From Alphaproteobacteria bacterium (lineage in GTDB: Bacteria > Pseudomonadota > Alphaproteobacteria > Acetobacterales > Acetobacteraceae), in the NCBI GenBank assembly GCA_017307285.1, contig JAFKFI010000054.1, positions 168,458 through 232,457 on the forward strand: 64,000 nucleotides of DNA, in the 5' to 3' direction. The position numbers and the translations under genes are program-made. Below are positions 42,305 through 50,395 of the stretch, in pieces. Each line of letters begins with the position of its first letter. Position 1 is the first letter of the stretch. The notes under the pieces were generated by a model, which did not search any database, was not told the origin of the DNA, and worked only from the letters and a program-made list of their open reading frames with translations.

Positions 42305-43777
42305 ATGCTGAACGCCGCGATTTTCCTGCCGCTGCTCACCGGTCTGCTGTCGCTCGCCATGCCGCGCCGCCGCGCCGACATCGTGCGGTTCGTGGCGCTG
42401 GCTGGGTCGGTGCTGACGCTGTTCGCCGCGCTGGCGCTGTGGGCCGGCCTCGACCCGGCCGGCGGTGCGCTGCAATGGCGCACGACGCTGCCCTGGATTC
42501 CCGCCATCGGCGCCAGCTACGACGTGGCGATCGGCGGGCTCTCAAGCGCATTGATTGTTTTGACCGCGCTCCTGCTCACCGTCGTGGCGGCGTTCAGTCT
42601 GCGCGCCGAGGATCGCGCGCACGCGCACGCCTTTTTGTTCCTGTTGCTCGGCACCGGCCTCATCGGCCTGTTTGCGGCGCAGGACCTGCTGTTGTTCTAC
42701 GTGTTCTTCGAGGTCGCGCTGGTGCCGATGTACTTCATCATCGGCGTATGGGGCGGCGAACAGCGGAGCTACGCGGCGCTCAAGTTCTTCCTCTACACGC
42801 GTGCCGGCAGCCTGGCGATGCTGCTTGGCTTCCTCGCACTCTATCTCGCCATGCAGCCGCACAGCTTCTCGCTACCGGCGATCATCGCGGCGCGTCCGTT
42901 GCGCGACGCGCCATTCGCGGCGGCGCTCGTCTTTTTCGCCCTGCTGCTCGGCTTCGGCGTCAAGCTGCCGATCGTGCCGCTGCACAACTGGCTGCCGGAC
43001 GCACATGTGGAGGCGCCGACCGAGGGCAGTGTCGTGCTCGCGGGATTGCAGCTCAAGATGGGCGCGTACGGGCTGGTGGCGATCCTGCTCCCGGTGCTGC
43101 CCGGAACCGTCGCGCGGTTCGGCTGGCTGCTGGTGGCGCTCGCGCTGATTTCGCTCGTCTGGGGCGCGCTGGCTGCCCTCGCCCAGCGCGACATGAAGCG
43201 CCTGGTCGCCTACACCTCGATCAACCACATGGCCTACGTGACGCTCGCCGTTGCGATCGCCGCGATGACAGCGGACGGTGACGTGCAGAGGCTCGCGCTT
43301 GATGGCGCCGCCGTGCAGATGGTCAGCCACGGCCTGCTCACGGGCGGAATGTTCTTGATGGTCGGCATCCTGCAGCACCAGGCCGGCACGCGCGACATCG
43401 GCCGGTTCGGCGGCCTTCTCGGACGCGCGCCGGTGTTCAGTCTGCTGTTCGGCCTGCTGGCCTTCGGCTCACTCGGCCTGCCGGGATTGTCCGGCTTCAT
43501 CGCCGAGTTTCAGGTTATCGGCGCCAGCCTCGTCCTGTCGCTCTGGGTTGCGGCCGTCGTCGTGCTGACCCTGGTCGTCACGACCGGCGTGTATTTGCGG
43601 CTGCTCTCCTGTGTGCTGATGGGCGAGCCGACCGCCCCTCCGCGGCTGGCGCCCCTATCGCCGCGCGAGCTCTGGCCCGTGGTCACGCTCATTGTGCTCT
43701 CGGTGCTGATCGGCGTGCTGCCTGGCTTGCTGGTGCCGGCGGTCAACGGCGCGAGTCAGCTCCTGGCGCGGTTCTGA
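42305..43777 (+). CDS. nuoM: NuoM, antiporter-like subunit of complex I
   Basis: 490 residues, fourteen helices. Pump residues intact: YVFFEVALVPMYFI (Glu), GFGVKLPIVPLHNWLPDAH (Lys, His), LAGLQLKMGAYG (Lys), DMKRLVAYTSINHMAY and FIAEFQVIGAS (Glu). It begins 7 bp after nuoL. Of the three antiporter-like subunits this is the least altered. Confidence 0.94.
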   Translation: MLNAAIFLPLLTGLLSLAMPRRRADIVRFVALAGSVLTLFAALALWAGLDPAGGALQWRTTLPWIPAIGASYDVAIGGLSSALIVLTALLLTVVAAFSLRAEDRAHAHAFLFLLLGTGLIGLFAAQDLLLFYVFFEVALVPMYFIIGVWGGEQRSYAALKFFLYTRAGSLAMLLGFLALYLAMQPHSFSLPAIIAARPLRDAPFAAALVFFALLLGFGVKLPIVPLHNWLPDAHVEAPTEGSVVLAGLQLKMGAYGLVAILLPVLPGTVARFGWLLVALALISLVWGALAALAQRDMKRLVAYTSINHMAYVTLAVAIAAMTADGDVQRLALDGAAVQMVSHGLLTGGMFLMVGILQHQAGTRDIGRFGGLLGRAPVFSLLFGLLAFGSLGLPGLSGFIAEFQVIGASLVLSLWVAAVVVLTLVVTTGVYLRLLSCVLMGEPTAPPRLAPLSPRELWPVVTLIVLSVLIGVLPGLLVPAVNGASQLLARF

Positions 43778-43791
43778 GCGGGGCGCGTACG

Positions 43792-45231
43792 ATGGACAGC
43801 TGCATGGACCTGGGCGCGGTGGTGCCCGAGATGATCCTCGCGGCCCTCGCGCTCGTCCTTGTGCCGGTCGCCGGCTGGGCGCGGGCCCCGCGCTGGCGCA
43901 CCGCGCCCGCAGTGCTTGCCGGCCTGGGCGTGATCGCCGCGATGGGCTTTACGGCACCCATGCTGTGGGCGACCCCGACTGAAGCATTCTGCGGCACTTA
44001 TGCGGTGGACCCATTCCGCGCTGCCTACCAGCTCTTGCTCGAACTCGGCGCGCTGCTCACATTGCCCATGCTGGCCGCGCACTTCCGCGGCCATGCGCAG
44101 GAGCCGCACGCGCCGATTGCCGTGCTGTTCGCGCTGGTGGGCGCGATGGGCCTCGCGGCGAGCCTCGATCTCGGCCTGATCGTGCTGTTCCTGCAGATGG
44201 TGAGTTTCCCCTCCTACATTCTCGTCGTTCTGGCCCGCACGGACCGGCGGGCGCAGGAGGCGGCGCTCAAATACTTCATCTACGGTGCGGTCGCGCTTGC
44301 CGTGATGGCGTACGGGCTGACCTTCCTGTTCGGCCTGACCGGCAGCCTGAACCTGCGCGCGATTGGCGCTGGGTTGGCCGGCGCCGATCCGGCCTGGGTC
44401 GCGGTGGCACTCGGCCTCGTGCTCGTCGGCTACGGCTTCGAGGCGACGGTGGTGCCCTTCCAGTTCTGGGCGCCCGACGTGTTCCAGGGCGCGAGCGCAC
44501 CCGTCTCCGGGTTCATCTCCGTGGTGCCCAAGGTCGCTGCCTTCGCCGGCCTGCTGCGTCTGCTGCTCGAGGCGATGCCGCACGGTCTATCGTCCTGGCC
44601 GCTGCTGCTCGCGCTTCTTGCGGCGGCGACGATGAGCTGGGGCAACCTGGTCGCGCTGCGACAGCGCAGCCTCAAGCGGATGCTCGCCTATTCCAGCATT
44701 GCGCAGGCGGGATATGTGCTGATGGCGGTGGCCGTGGCGGAACGCGCGGCAGGTGCGTTCGGAGCCGTCGGCTTCTACCTACTCGCCTATCTGTTCATGA
44801 ACCTCGGCGCCTTCGCGGTTGTCGCGCAAGTGGAGCGCGCCGGCGGGTCCGACAGCCTGCGCGCGGTACGTGGCCTTGGGCGGCGTGCGCCATGGCCGGC
44901 AGTCGCGCTCACCTTGGCGCTGCTGTCGCTCGCCGGCATCCCGCCCCTCGCGGGGTTCGCCGGCAAGGTGTTGTTGCTCGGCGCGGCGATCGACGGCGGC
45001 ATGGCCTGGCTCGCGGTCATCGCCGCGATCAATATGGCGGTCGCACTGTTCTATTACGTCCGCGTCGTCGCCGAGATGTATTTCGCGCCGGAGGAGCGGG
45101 CGACGTTCGCGGCTCCGGGCGCGGGTTACGCCCTGTCGACGGTCGTTGCGACGGCCGGCACGCTGGCGCTCGGCATTCTACCGGCGCTCGGGCTGGTCCC
45201 CATCGGGCTTGGCACAAATCTGCTGCGGTGA
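43792..45231 (+). CDS. nuoN: NuoN, antiporter-like subunit with altered channel residues
   Basis: 479 residues. The helix-5 Glu is replaced by Gln (LIVLFLQMVSFPSYILVV, normally an ELxxLxxY form). The helix-7 Lys is replaced by Glu and the following His by Gln (GYGFEATVVPFQFWAPDVFQGA, normally GFKxxxVPFHxWxPD). Other Lys in VPKVAAFAG, SLKRMLAYSS and FAGKVLLLGA are kept. So the normal proton path is disturbed though the fold seems intact. Ends the cluster. An ATG at 43804 is an alternative start. Confidence 0.92.
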   Translation: MDSCMDLGAVVPEMILAALALVLVPVAGWARAPRWRTAPAVLAGLGVIAAMGFTAPMLWATPTEAFCGTYAVDPFRAAYQLLLELGALLTLPMLAAHFRGHAQEPHAPIAVLFALVGAMGLAASLDLGLIVLFLQMVSFPSYILVVLARTDRRAQEAALKYFIYGAVALAVMAYGLTFLFGLTGSLNLRAIGAGLAGADPAWVAVALGLVLVGYGFEATVVPFQFWAPDVFQGASAPVSGFISVVPKVAAFAGLLRLLLEAMPHGLSSWPLLLALLAAATMSWGNLVALRQRSLKRMLAYSSIAQAGYVLMAVAVAERAAGAFGAVGFYLLAYLFMNLGAFAVVAQVERAGGSDSLRAVRGLGRRAPWPAVALTLALLSLAGIPPLAGFAGKVLLLGAAIDGGMAWLAVIAAINMAVALFYYVRVVAEMYFAPEERATFAAPGAGYALSTVVATAGTLALGILPALGLVPIGLGTNLLR

Positions 45232-45549
45232 GCGTGGGCTCCGAATTCTTGGGGTACGCTTTCGGGCGTCTGACCGCCCTCCTGAACGGCCTAATCGCGA
45301 CGCACTACCGGATGCGTTCCGCGCCGCTTGCCTCGGCTTCGTCCATGCCGCTGCTTGTCTACTGACCGCCGAGGTTATGTGCACCGAAGTCTCACCATTG
45401 CAGCAGTCGGACAAACGCAGGTGCCATCCGGCCGTTGCTGTCGAGATCGTGGATATCGCCTGCTTGCGGAAGTGGCCGAGGGCCGAGGGCCGGTGCGGCG
45501 CCGGCCGGAGCAGAATGAGCCCGTGGCAACTGCCGGGAGATAGATACAG
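45232..45549. other. Intergenic region nuoN to DUF4396 gene
   Basis: About 320 bp with no recognisable gene. Frames cross it in shadow of nuoN but lack protein-like pattern. A ribosome site GGGAGATAG precedes the TTG at 45550. Confidence 0.4.
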
Positions 45550-46377
45550 TTGGGCTTCCTCGACCTCCTTGCGAATGCTCTCCCCTTCATGGCGGAGCCC
45601 TGGTTCGCCATTCCGTGGTACGCGATCGGCGTGATCGGCGCGGCGTGGGTCGTCTACGATGCGAACACGGCGAACAGCACGCTGAACCCGCCGCTCAAGG
45701 TGGCCTGGCCGATCATCGTCATTTTCTTCTCGGTGGCCGGCATCGCACTCTATCTCGTCACCTCCCGTCCGCCCGGCATCGGCCAGGTCCAGGGCCGGAT
45801 GGAGAAGATGCGGCGCTTCACCGAGTTCTCGAAGCCGCGCTGGCGCAAGGTGGTCGCCTCGGCCACGCACTGCGTCGGCGGCGACGGGTTGGGTATCATG
45901 ACGGCCATGCTGGGTGCGCGGCTCTGGGGCTTCCACTTCTGGCAGGAATTCTGGTTCGAGTATCTGATCGGCTATCTGTTCGGCTGGTTCGTCCTGCAGA
46001 CCTGGGCCATGCGGCTACACGGCAACGGTTGGCTGATGGCCCTCTGGAAGGGCGGCCGAGCCGAGTTCTTCTCCATGATCACGGTCATGCTCGGCATGGG
46101 CCTGGTGATGCGCTTCGTCACGCCGGCCGTGGTCGGTGCACAGCCGCTGCCCGACACCTACGCTTTCTGGACGTTCGGCGCGCTCGGGCTGATGGTCGGC
46201 TTTGCCTTCACCTATCCGATGAACTGGTGGCTGGTGACCATCGGCTGGAAGCACGGCCAGGGCATGGAGCACATGTTGAAGAAGATGGAGAAAGAGCAGG
46301 GTCAGGAGGGGAAGGAACAGAAGGACAAGAAAACGGGCGGACGCCATGGCCAACCGGCACCGCAGGAGGCGCGATGA
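45550..46377 (+). CDS. DUF4396 membrane protein
   Basis: 275 residues starting at TTG 45550 (ATG at 45589 would drop 13 residues). About six hydrophobic segments, the DUF4396 core with ATHCVGGDGLGIMTAMLGAR and KGGRAEFFSMITVMLGMGLVMRF, ending in a Lys/Glu/Gln-rich charged tail. The conserved ATHCxxGD motif suggests a metal or redox site, but function of the family is unknown. Overlaps the PRC-barrel gene by four bases. Confidence 0.8.
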   Translation: MGFLDLLANALPFMAEPWFAIPWYAIGVIGAAWVVYDANTANSTLNPPLKVAWPIIVIFFSVAGIALYLVTSRPPGIGQVQGRMEKMRRFTEFSKPRWRKVVASATHCVGGDGLGIMTAMLGARLWGFHFWQEFWFEYLIGYLFGWFVLQTWAMRLHGNGWLMALWKGGRAEFFSMITVMLGMGLVMRFVTPAVVGAQPLPDTYAFWTFGALGLMVGFAFTYPMNWWLVTIGWKHGQGMEHMLKKMEKEQGQEGKEQKDKKTGGRHGQPAPQEAR

Positions 46378-47048
46378 TGCGGCGCGCTCCGACCCGAAGG
46401 GCGCTGCTCGCCGCCTCCCTGCTAGTACCGGCGCTCACACTCGCCCGGGCCCCGGCGGCGCAGGCACCCGGCGCCGTGGCGGCATCCGAGGCCGGGGCCA
46501 GGTCCGGCTTCGGGGCGGTCCGTCAGGCGCTTGCGTCGGCAATGGAGGAAAGCGCCGCCGCGCTCCGGGCGGAGCGCCGGCACGATGCCACCCGGGCGCT
46601 CGACCGTGCCCGGCGGCTGGCCCGCTTCGCCGACACGGCCCAGGGCCTCGCGCCCGAGGGCAGCGCGACCTTCCGCACCGTTCGCCAGGCGGTGGAGCAG
46701 GGGCGCCATGCTCTGCAGGTGGGCCGGTCCGAGGAGGCGGCGGATATCCTCGCGACGGGCGCGCGCACCCTAGCGAACGCACCGCTTGGAGCATCCCAGG
46801 CGCATCACCCGGATCCGGAAAAGGCATCGGAGATCGTGGGGCGGCCCGTTCTCAATGCGCGCGGTGAGGAACTCGGGTCCATCGAGAGCGTCGCGCCTGG
46901 CCGACAGGAGGTCCTGATCGCGGCCGGCGGCATCTTCGGCATCTGTCTCGGAGCGCACACTCTTCAGGTGCCCGCCGATGCGGTGCTGATCGGCAAGGAA
47001 TACGCGGTAACGCTTGAGGATCCCACGGAGGTTTCGCGCAACGGGTGA
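46374..47048 (+). CDS. Secreted PRC-barrel domain protein
   Basis: 224 residues. Signal peptide region (ALLAASLLVPALTLARAPAAQA), a helical Ala/Arg-rich middle, then a PRC-barrel: EIVGRPVLNARGEELGSIESVAPGRQEVLIAAGGIFGICLG and VLIGKEYAVTLEDP. Coupled to the DUF4396 gene by ATGATG overlap. PRC-barrel proteins act as assembly or regulatory modules; its partner may be the DUF4396 protein. Confidence 0.75.
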   Translation: MMRRAPTRRALLAASLLVPALTLARAPAAQAPGAVAASEAGARSGFGAVRQALASAMEESAAALRAERRHDATRALDRARRLARFADTAQGLAPEGSATFRTVRQAVEQGRHALQVGRSEEAADILATGARTLANAPLGASQAHHPDPEKASEIVGRPVLNARGEELGSIESVAPGRQEVLIAAGGIFGICLGAHTLQVPADAVLIGKEYAVTLEDPTEVSRNG

Positions 47049-47135
47049 GGCACTACCCGGGGAAAGACGCTCCTGACACCAGCACTGAACGGTGCACCCT
47101 CGCGTCGGTTACCCTTGCAGGACCGCCGGTGATCG

Positions 47136-47519
47136 TCAGCTTCCGAGCGTGAAGCGGGCTGTGGCCGGCTGGCCGCCGATCCTCAGAAAGACGGTGGCCG
47201 CGGATGCCCCCGAGGCAGGAACCGGCAGCTCGCCATCGAGGCTGTTGCCGGTACGCGGCGCAAGCTGGATCTTGTAGATCTTGCTCCCGACAAGCAGCGA
47301 GGCACTGCCGGACACCTGCGTGGCGGGCACCGGTTTCCTCTCTTCGTTCAAGACATAGAGCTTCACCTGGGTTCCGCTGACCACCAGTTCGATCCAATTC
47401 TCGTGTGCCTCCTGCATCTGCCCGCCGTGTGCGGCCTGCGGCGGATCGCCGTGCGCCAGGACGACAGAAGGCAGCAGGAGGAGCGCCGAGCAAAGAATGG
47501 CTGAAGCGCGATTCATCAT
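47136..47519 (-). CDS. Secreted metal-module accessory protein
   Basis: 127 residues from ATG 47519. Signal peptide (LCSALLLLPSVVLAHGD) and His near the mature N-terminus (AHGDPPQAAHGGQMQEAHE), then an immunoglobulin-like beta domain (WIELVVSGTQVKLYVLNEE). Similar in style to periplasmic proteins next to metal efflux systems. No family recognised for certain. Convergent with the PRC-barrel gene. Confidence 0.65.
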   Translation of the reverse strand: MMNRASAILCSALLLLPSVVLAHGDPPQAAHGGQMQEAHENWIELVVSGTQVKLYVLNEERKPVPATQVSGSASLLVGSKIYKIQLAPRTGNSLDGELPVPASGASAATVFLRIGGQPATARFTLGS

Positions 47520-47591
47520 GATTTTCACCCGGTTCTCTGGGAGGCAGCCACAAGCTTCTGGCAGATGAGCCGAATCTGGGCAATCGCTTGG

Positions 47592-47835
47592 AATAGCCGT
47601 CCATACTTTGTCACAACTACGCAAGCCGCTTGACATGTGCGTCGCTCATATCAGTGAGCGTGCACGGATCTGGCGTGCCTCCTTCTCGGACTGCCCGCGA
47701 GGAAATCAGTGGGATGAACTTGCTTCTTCCGCGATTCGACATTGCAGTCGGTGCGACTCCGCACTGTGCCCCCCCGCCCGCCGCGCAATGTCATCCTGAC
47801 GAGGATGGCCCCGAGACTCGCATCCTGGGGAAAGC
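47592..47835 (+). repeat. Decayed duplicate of the response-regulator promoter and first codons
   Basis: This stretch aligns with 49500-49745 over about 240 bp: both have CATACTTTGTCA, then CGCAAGCCGC, TGACATGTGCGTCG, CACGGATCTGGCGTGC, GAGGAAATCAGT, and finally CCCGCCCGCCGCGCA against CTGCCGCCCGCCGCGCA. The second copy carries the intact response regulator gene; this one has indels in the coding part and no open frame. A duplication of the copper operon's control region. Confidence 0.75.
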
Positions 47836-48225
47836 CGGCTTGCGTGCGATCGGCCCGCGGGAGGGCATCGAGGCGCAGCGCAAGTCAGGAGGAGATCACC
47901 CCTCAGCCGGCGGCCAGGGGCAGCGGACGAGCGAGGACAAAACACCCGTGCCGGAACTTGAGCTGTGGGGAACGACTTTGCCGACCCCAGCGAGAAGATT
48001 TCTGTTGCGGGCTGTTCTGACAACATCTTTTGGGTTTGTGATCGCTTCCTGTAGCCAAAAATTACCTCATGCGTCCGAGACACAAAGAACAGGAAATGGC
48101 GCGCAGGATGCCAGGCCCGGATTACGGGAAGAAATGCCGGGACTGCACGGAGGAGTGTTTCCGCGGTAGCCGCGCGACTGTTACGGCTGCACGGGATAGG
48201 TCAATAGGACGAAAGGAGGAAAGGC
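47836..48225. other. Intergenic region after the decayed duplicate
   Basis: About 390 bp. No gene recognised. A strong ribosome site (AAGGAGGAAAGG) at its end belongs to the small protein at 48226. Confidence 0.4.
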
Positions 48226-48537
48226 ATGATGACCTCGCATCGGACCGGTCGGCGCGCGCGGCCGCTGCTGATCGCGGCTCTCCTTCTGGCGGCGCCGCTA
48301 GCGGCGGGCGCGCAGCCTCCAGCCCGCAATGCCAACATCTGGAACGGGCACGCCCACCAGCCGAGGCAGGACAACGTGCTCCGCCGCGAACGCGCAGCAG
48401 GCGTGGCGCTGCCGCCAAGCCAACGGGCAGGCGAGAGCGCGACGCTTGATCGTCTCAGCCACGGGCTTGGCGGCGGCCATGTTCGCCCGCCGAACGCTGG
48501 CGCTAACCAGGTACAGAGGAGGCAGGCTGTCCAGTGA
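48226..48537 (+). CDS. Small secreted protein
   Basis: 103 residues, ATG 48226 with a strong AAGGAGG upstream. Signal peptide (RARPLLIAALLLAAPLAAGAQ), then a Gln/Asn/His/Arg-rich polar region with NANIWNGHAHQPRQDNVLRRERAAG. No family recognised. Near the copper genes; could be a periplasmic binding or structural protein. Confidence 0.5.
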   Translation: MMTSHRTGRRARPLLIAALLLAAPLAAGAQPPARNANIWNGHAHQPRQDNVLRRERAAGVALPPSQRAGESATLDRLSHGLGGGHVRPPNAGANQVQRRQAVQ

Positions 48538-48717
48538 ACCGGCATCCCGTGGAACGAAGTTCACGTCATGTTTGGCGACCGCTTCGTCGCGGAACGAGGC
48601 TCAGCAAGTATTCGCATGCGAAACGCCTGACAGGCTTCAACTCGCCCGCTTCGCCGCAGCCGGGAATTGCCGGAAACGTCGCTTGCCCGCTCGCTATTCC
48701 ACATAGGAGGTAGATCA

Positions 48718-49062
48718 ATGTTTAATGGCCGCCTTACCGCACTGGCCACGGCGCTGGCGTTTGCCACCGCTCCAGCTATCACGCAGGCGAGCGACGCGAC
48801 GTCCAAGGCAGACGCCGGTGCTGGCATCAAGTATTTCTCTTCGACATACAACGGGTCTATGGACCATCACCCGACCCTGGTATTAGCCCAGGCTAACGCT
48901 CCCAGCGACGGGACAGGCACTTATCGAGGCAGTCAATATCGCATGAACCACGGCCAGGAAAAGGGTGCAATCCATACTGATCAGCCGGGCGCGCATCGCT
49001 CGAACGGCGGGAGCGGGTCGGGCGAGGCCGGCCGTTCGGCTGACCAGCCCAAGGCTCGCTGA
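48718..49062 (+). CDS. Small secreted protein
   Basis: 114 residues, start ATG 48718 after AGGAGGTAG. Signal peptide (LTALATALAFATAPAITQASD) then a Gly/His/Asn-rich polar region (STYNGSMDHHPTLVLAQANAP, then GTYRGSQYRMNHGQEKG). No family recognised. Composition resembles the preceding gene and other periplasmic small proteins near copper operons. Confidence 0.5.
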   Translation: MFNGRLTALATALAFATAPAITQASDATSKADAGAGIKYFSSTYNGSMDHHPTLVLAQANAPSDGTGTYRGSQYRMNHGQEKGAIHTDQPGAHRSNGGSGSGEAGRSADQPKAR

Positions 49063-49660
49063 TAGCTCAAGGCCCAGAGTCTGTCTTCCATCAACGGCGG
49101 CGCGAGCACACCGCGGATCACAAGTAACATCGCAAGGGTGTCGCCGCTGGTTCGATGAGCCGACCGAGAATGATGCCGCACTGATGGGTCAGGCGCTGTC
49201 TTCCGGGTACGAAACGGTGAGTTGCCCTGACGTTTAGGTCCGCCTGCCTGGCCGATACGATCGCTTGCTAGCATCGAGCATGCAAGGGGGATCGTAGGTG
49301 GCGACTTGGGATGCCACGATGCGTACTCTCGGGCTCTGACGTTGGGGAAGTTCGATCTCCTGCATTTCGCGTGCTGATTCCGATCGTCATATGTCCGGGC
49401 TCAGAAGGAGCTCTCGCAATGATCCTGGCGGGTAGGTCTGGTGCTTACAACTGGGTAAGAACCTCGTCGCAACCCCAGCAGATATCGGTTTGCGCCGGCG
49501 TGTGTTCATACTTTGTCATAAACGCGCAAGCCGCCTGACATGTGCGTCGGTCATTGGGGTAAGCGTGTCACGGATCTGGCGTGCGTCCTTCGAGTGGAGC
49601 CCGTGAGGAAATCAGTAAATGAGCCTGCATGTCCGATGATTCGACACTGCAGGCGGTGCA
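49063..49660. other. Control region upstream of the copper response regulator
   Basis: About 600 bp with no clear gene. The last 160 bp is the intact partner of the decayed copy at 47592-47835. The rest carries no recognisable protein or repeat. Confidence 0.45.
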
Positions 49661-50395
49661 ATGCCGTATCGTGACCTGCCGCCCGCCGCGCATGTCCTTG
49701 TCGTCGAGGACGACGCCGATACCCGCGTCCTGGTGACCCGGTTCCTGAACGAGAACGGCCTGCGCGCAACGGGCGCGCGCGACGGGCGGGAGATGTGGGA
49801 GGTGCTGGACCAGGTACCGATCGACCTCGTCCTGCTCGACGTCATGCTACCGGGGAGCACGGGTCTCGATCTCTGCCGTGCCCTGCGCAGCCGCAGCGAT
49901 GTCGGGATCATTATGGTCACGGCGCGCGGGTCGGAGACCGACCGGGTGATGGGTCTGGAGTTCGGCGCCGACGACTACGTCGCCAAGCCATTCAGCCGGC
50001 CGGAATTGCTCGCCCGCATCCGCGCGGTGCTGCGGCGAGGTGGCGCCGCCCCGATCGGGCCGACCGCGCCAAAGCGAAGGGTTCTCGGCTTTGCGGGCTG
50101 GACCTTGGACACGGCGCGTCGCGAACTGATCGCACCCGGCGGCGCGAGCGTCGACCTGTCGGGCGCGGAGTACGATCTGCTCCTTGCCTTCCTGGAGCAT
50201 CCGCAGCGCGTTCTCTCGCGCGACCAGATCCTCGAATTGTCGCGCAACAGGATCGGCGAGACGTTCGATCGCACGGTCGACGTCCTGGTCAGCCGGCTTC
50301 GGCGGAAGATCGAGGACGAACATGGCGGCCACACGCTGATCAAGACCATCCGGGGCGCCGGCTACATGTTCGCAGCCGACGTGGTGCGGCTGTGA
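49661..50395 (+). CDS. OmpR-family response regulator of the copper module
   Basis: 244 residues. Receiver domain with phospho-acceptor Asp60 (DLVLLDVMLPG), Asp-rich pocket in VVEDDADT, Lys in GADDYVAKPFSRP, and a C-terminal winged helix (VDLSGAEYDLLLAFLEHPQRVLSRDQILELSR, GAGYMFAADVV). Overlaps the kinase by GTGA. By context likely a metal (copper) response regulator, as for CusR/CopR; the ligand is inferred. Confidence 0.92.
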   Translation: MPYRDLPPAAHVLVVEDDADTRVLVTRFLNENGLRATGARDGREMWEVLDQVPIDLVLLDVMLPGSTGLDLCRALRSRSDVGIIMVTARGSETDRVMGLEFGADDYVAKPFSRPELLARIRAVLRRGGAAPIGPTAPKRRVLGFAGWTLDTARRELIAPGGASVDLSGAEYDLLLAFLEHPQRVLSRDQILELSRNRIGETFDRTVDVLVSRLRRKIEDEHGGHTLIKTIRGAGYMFAADVVRL

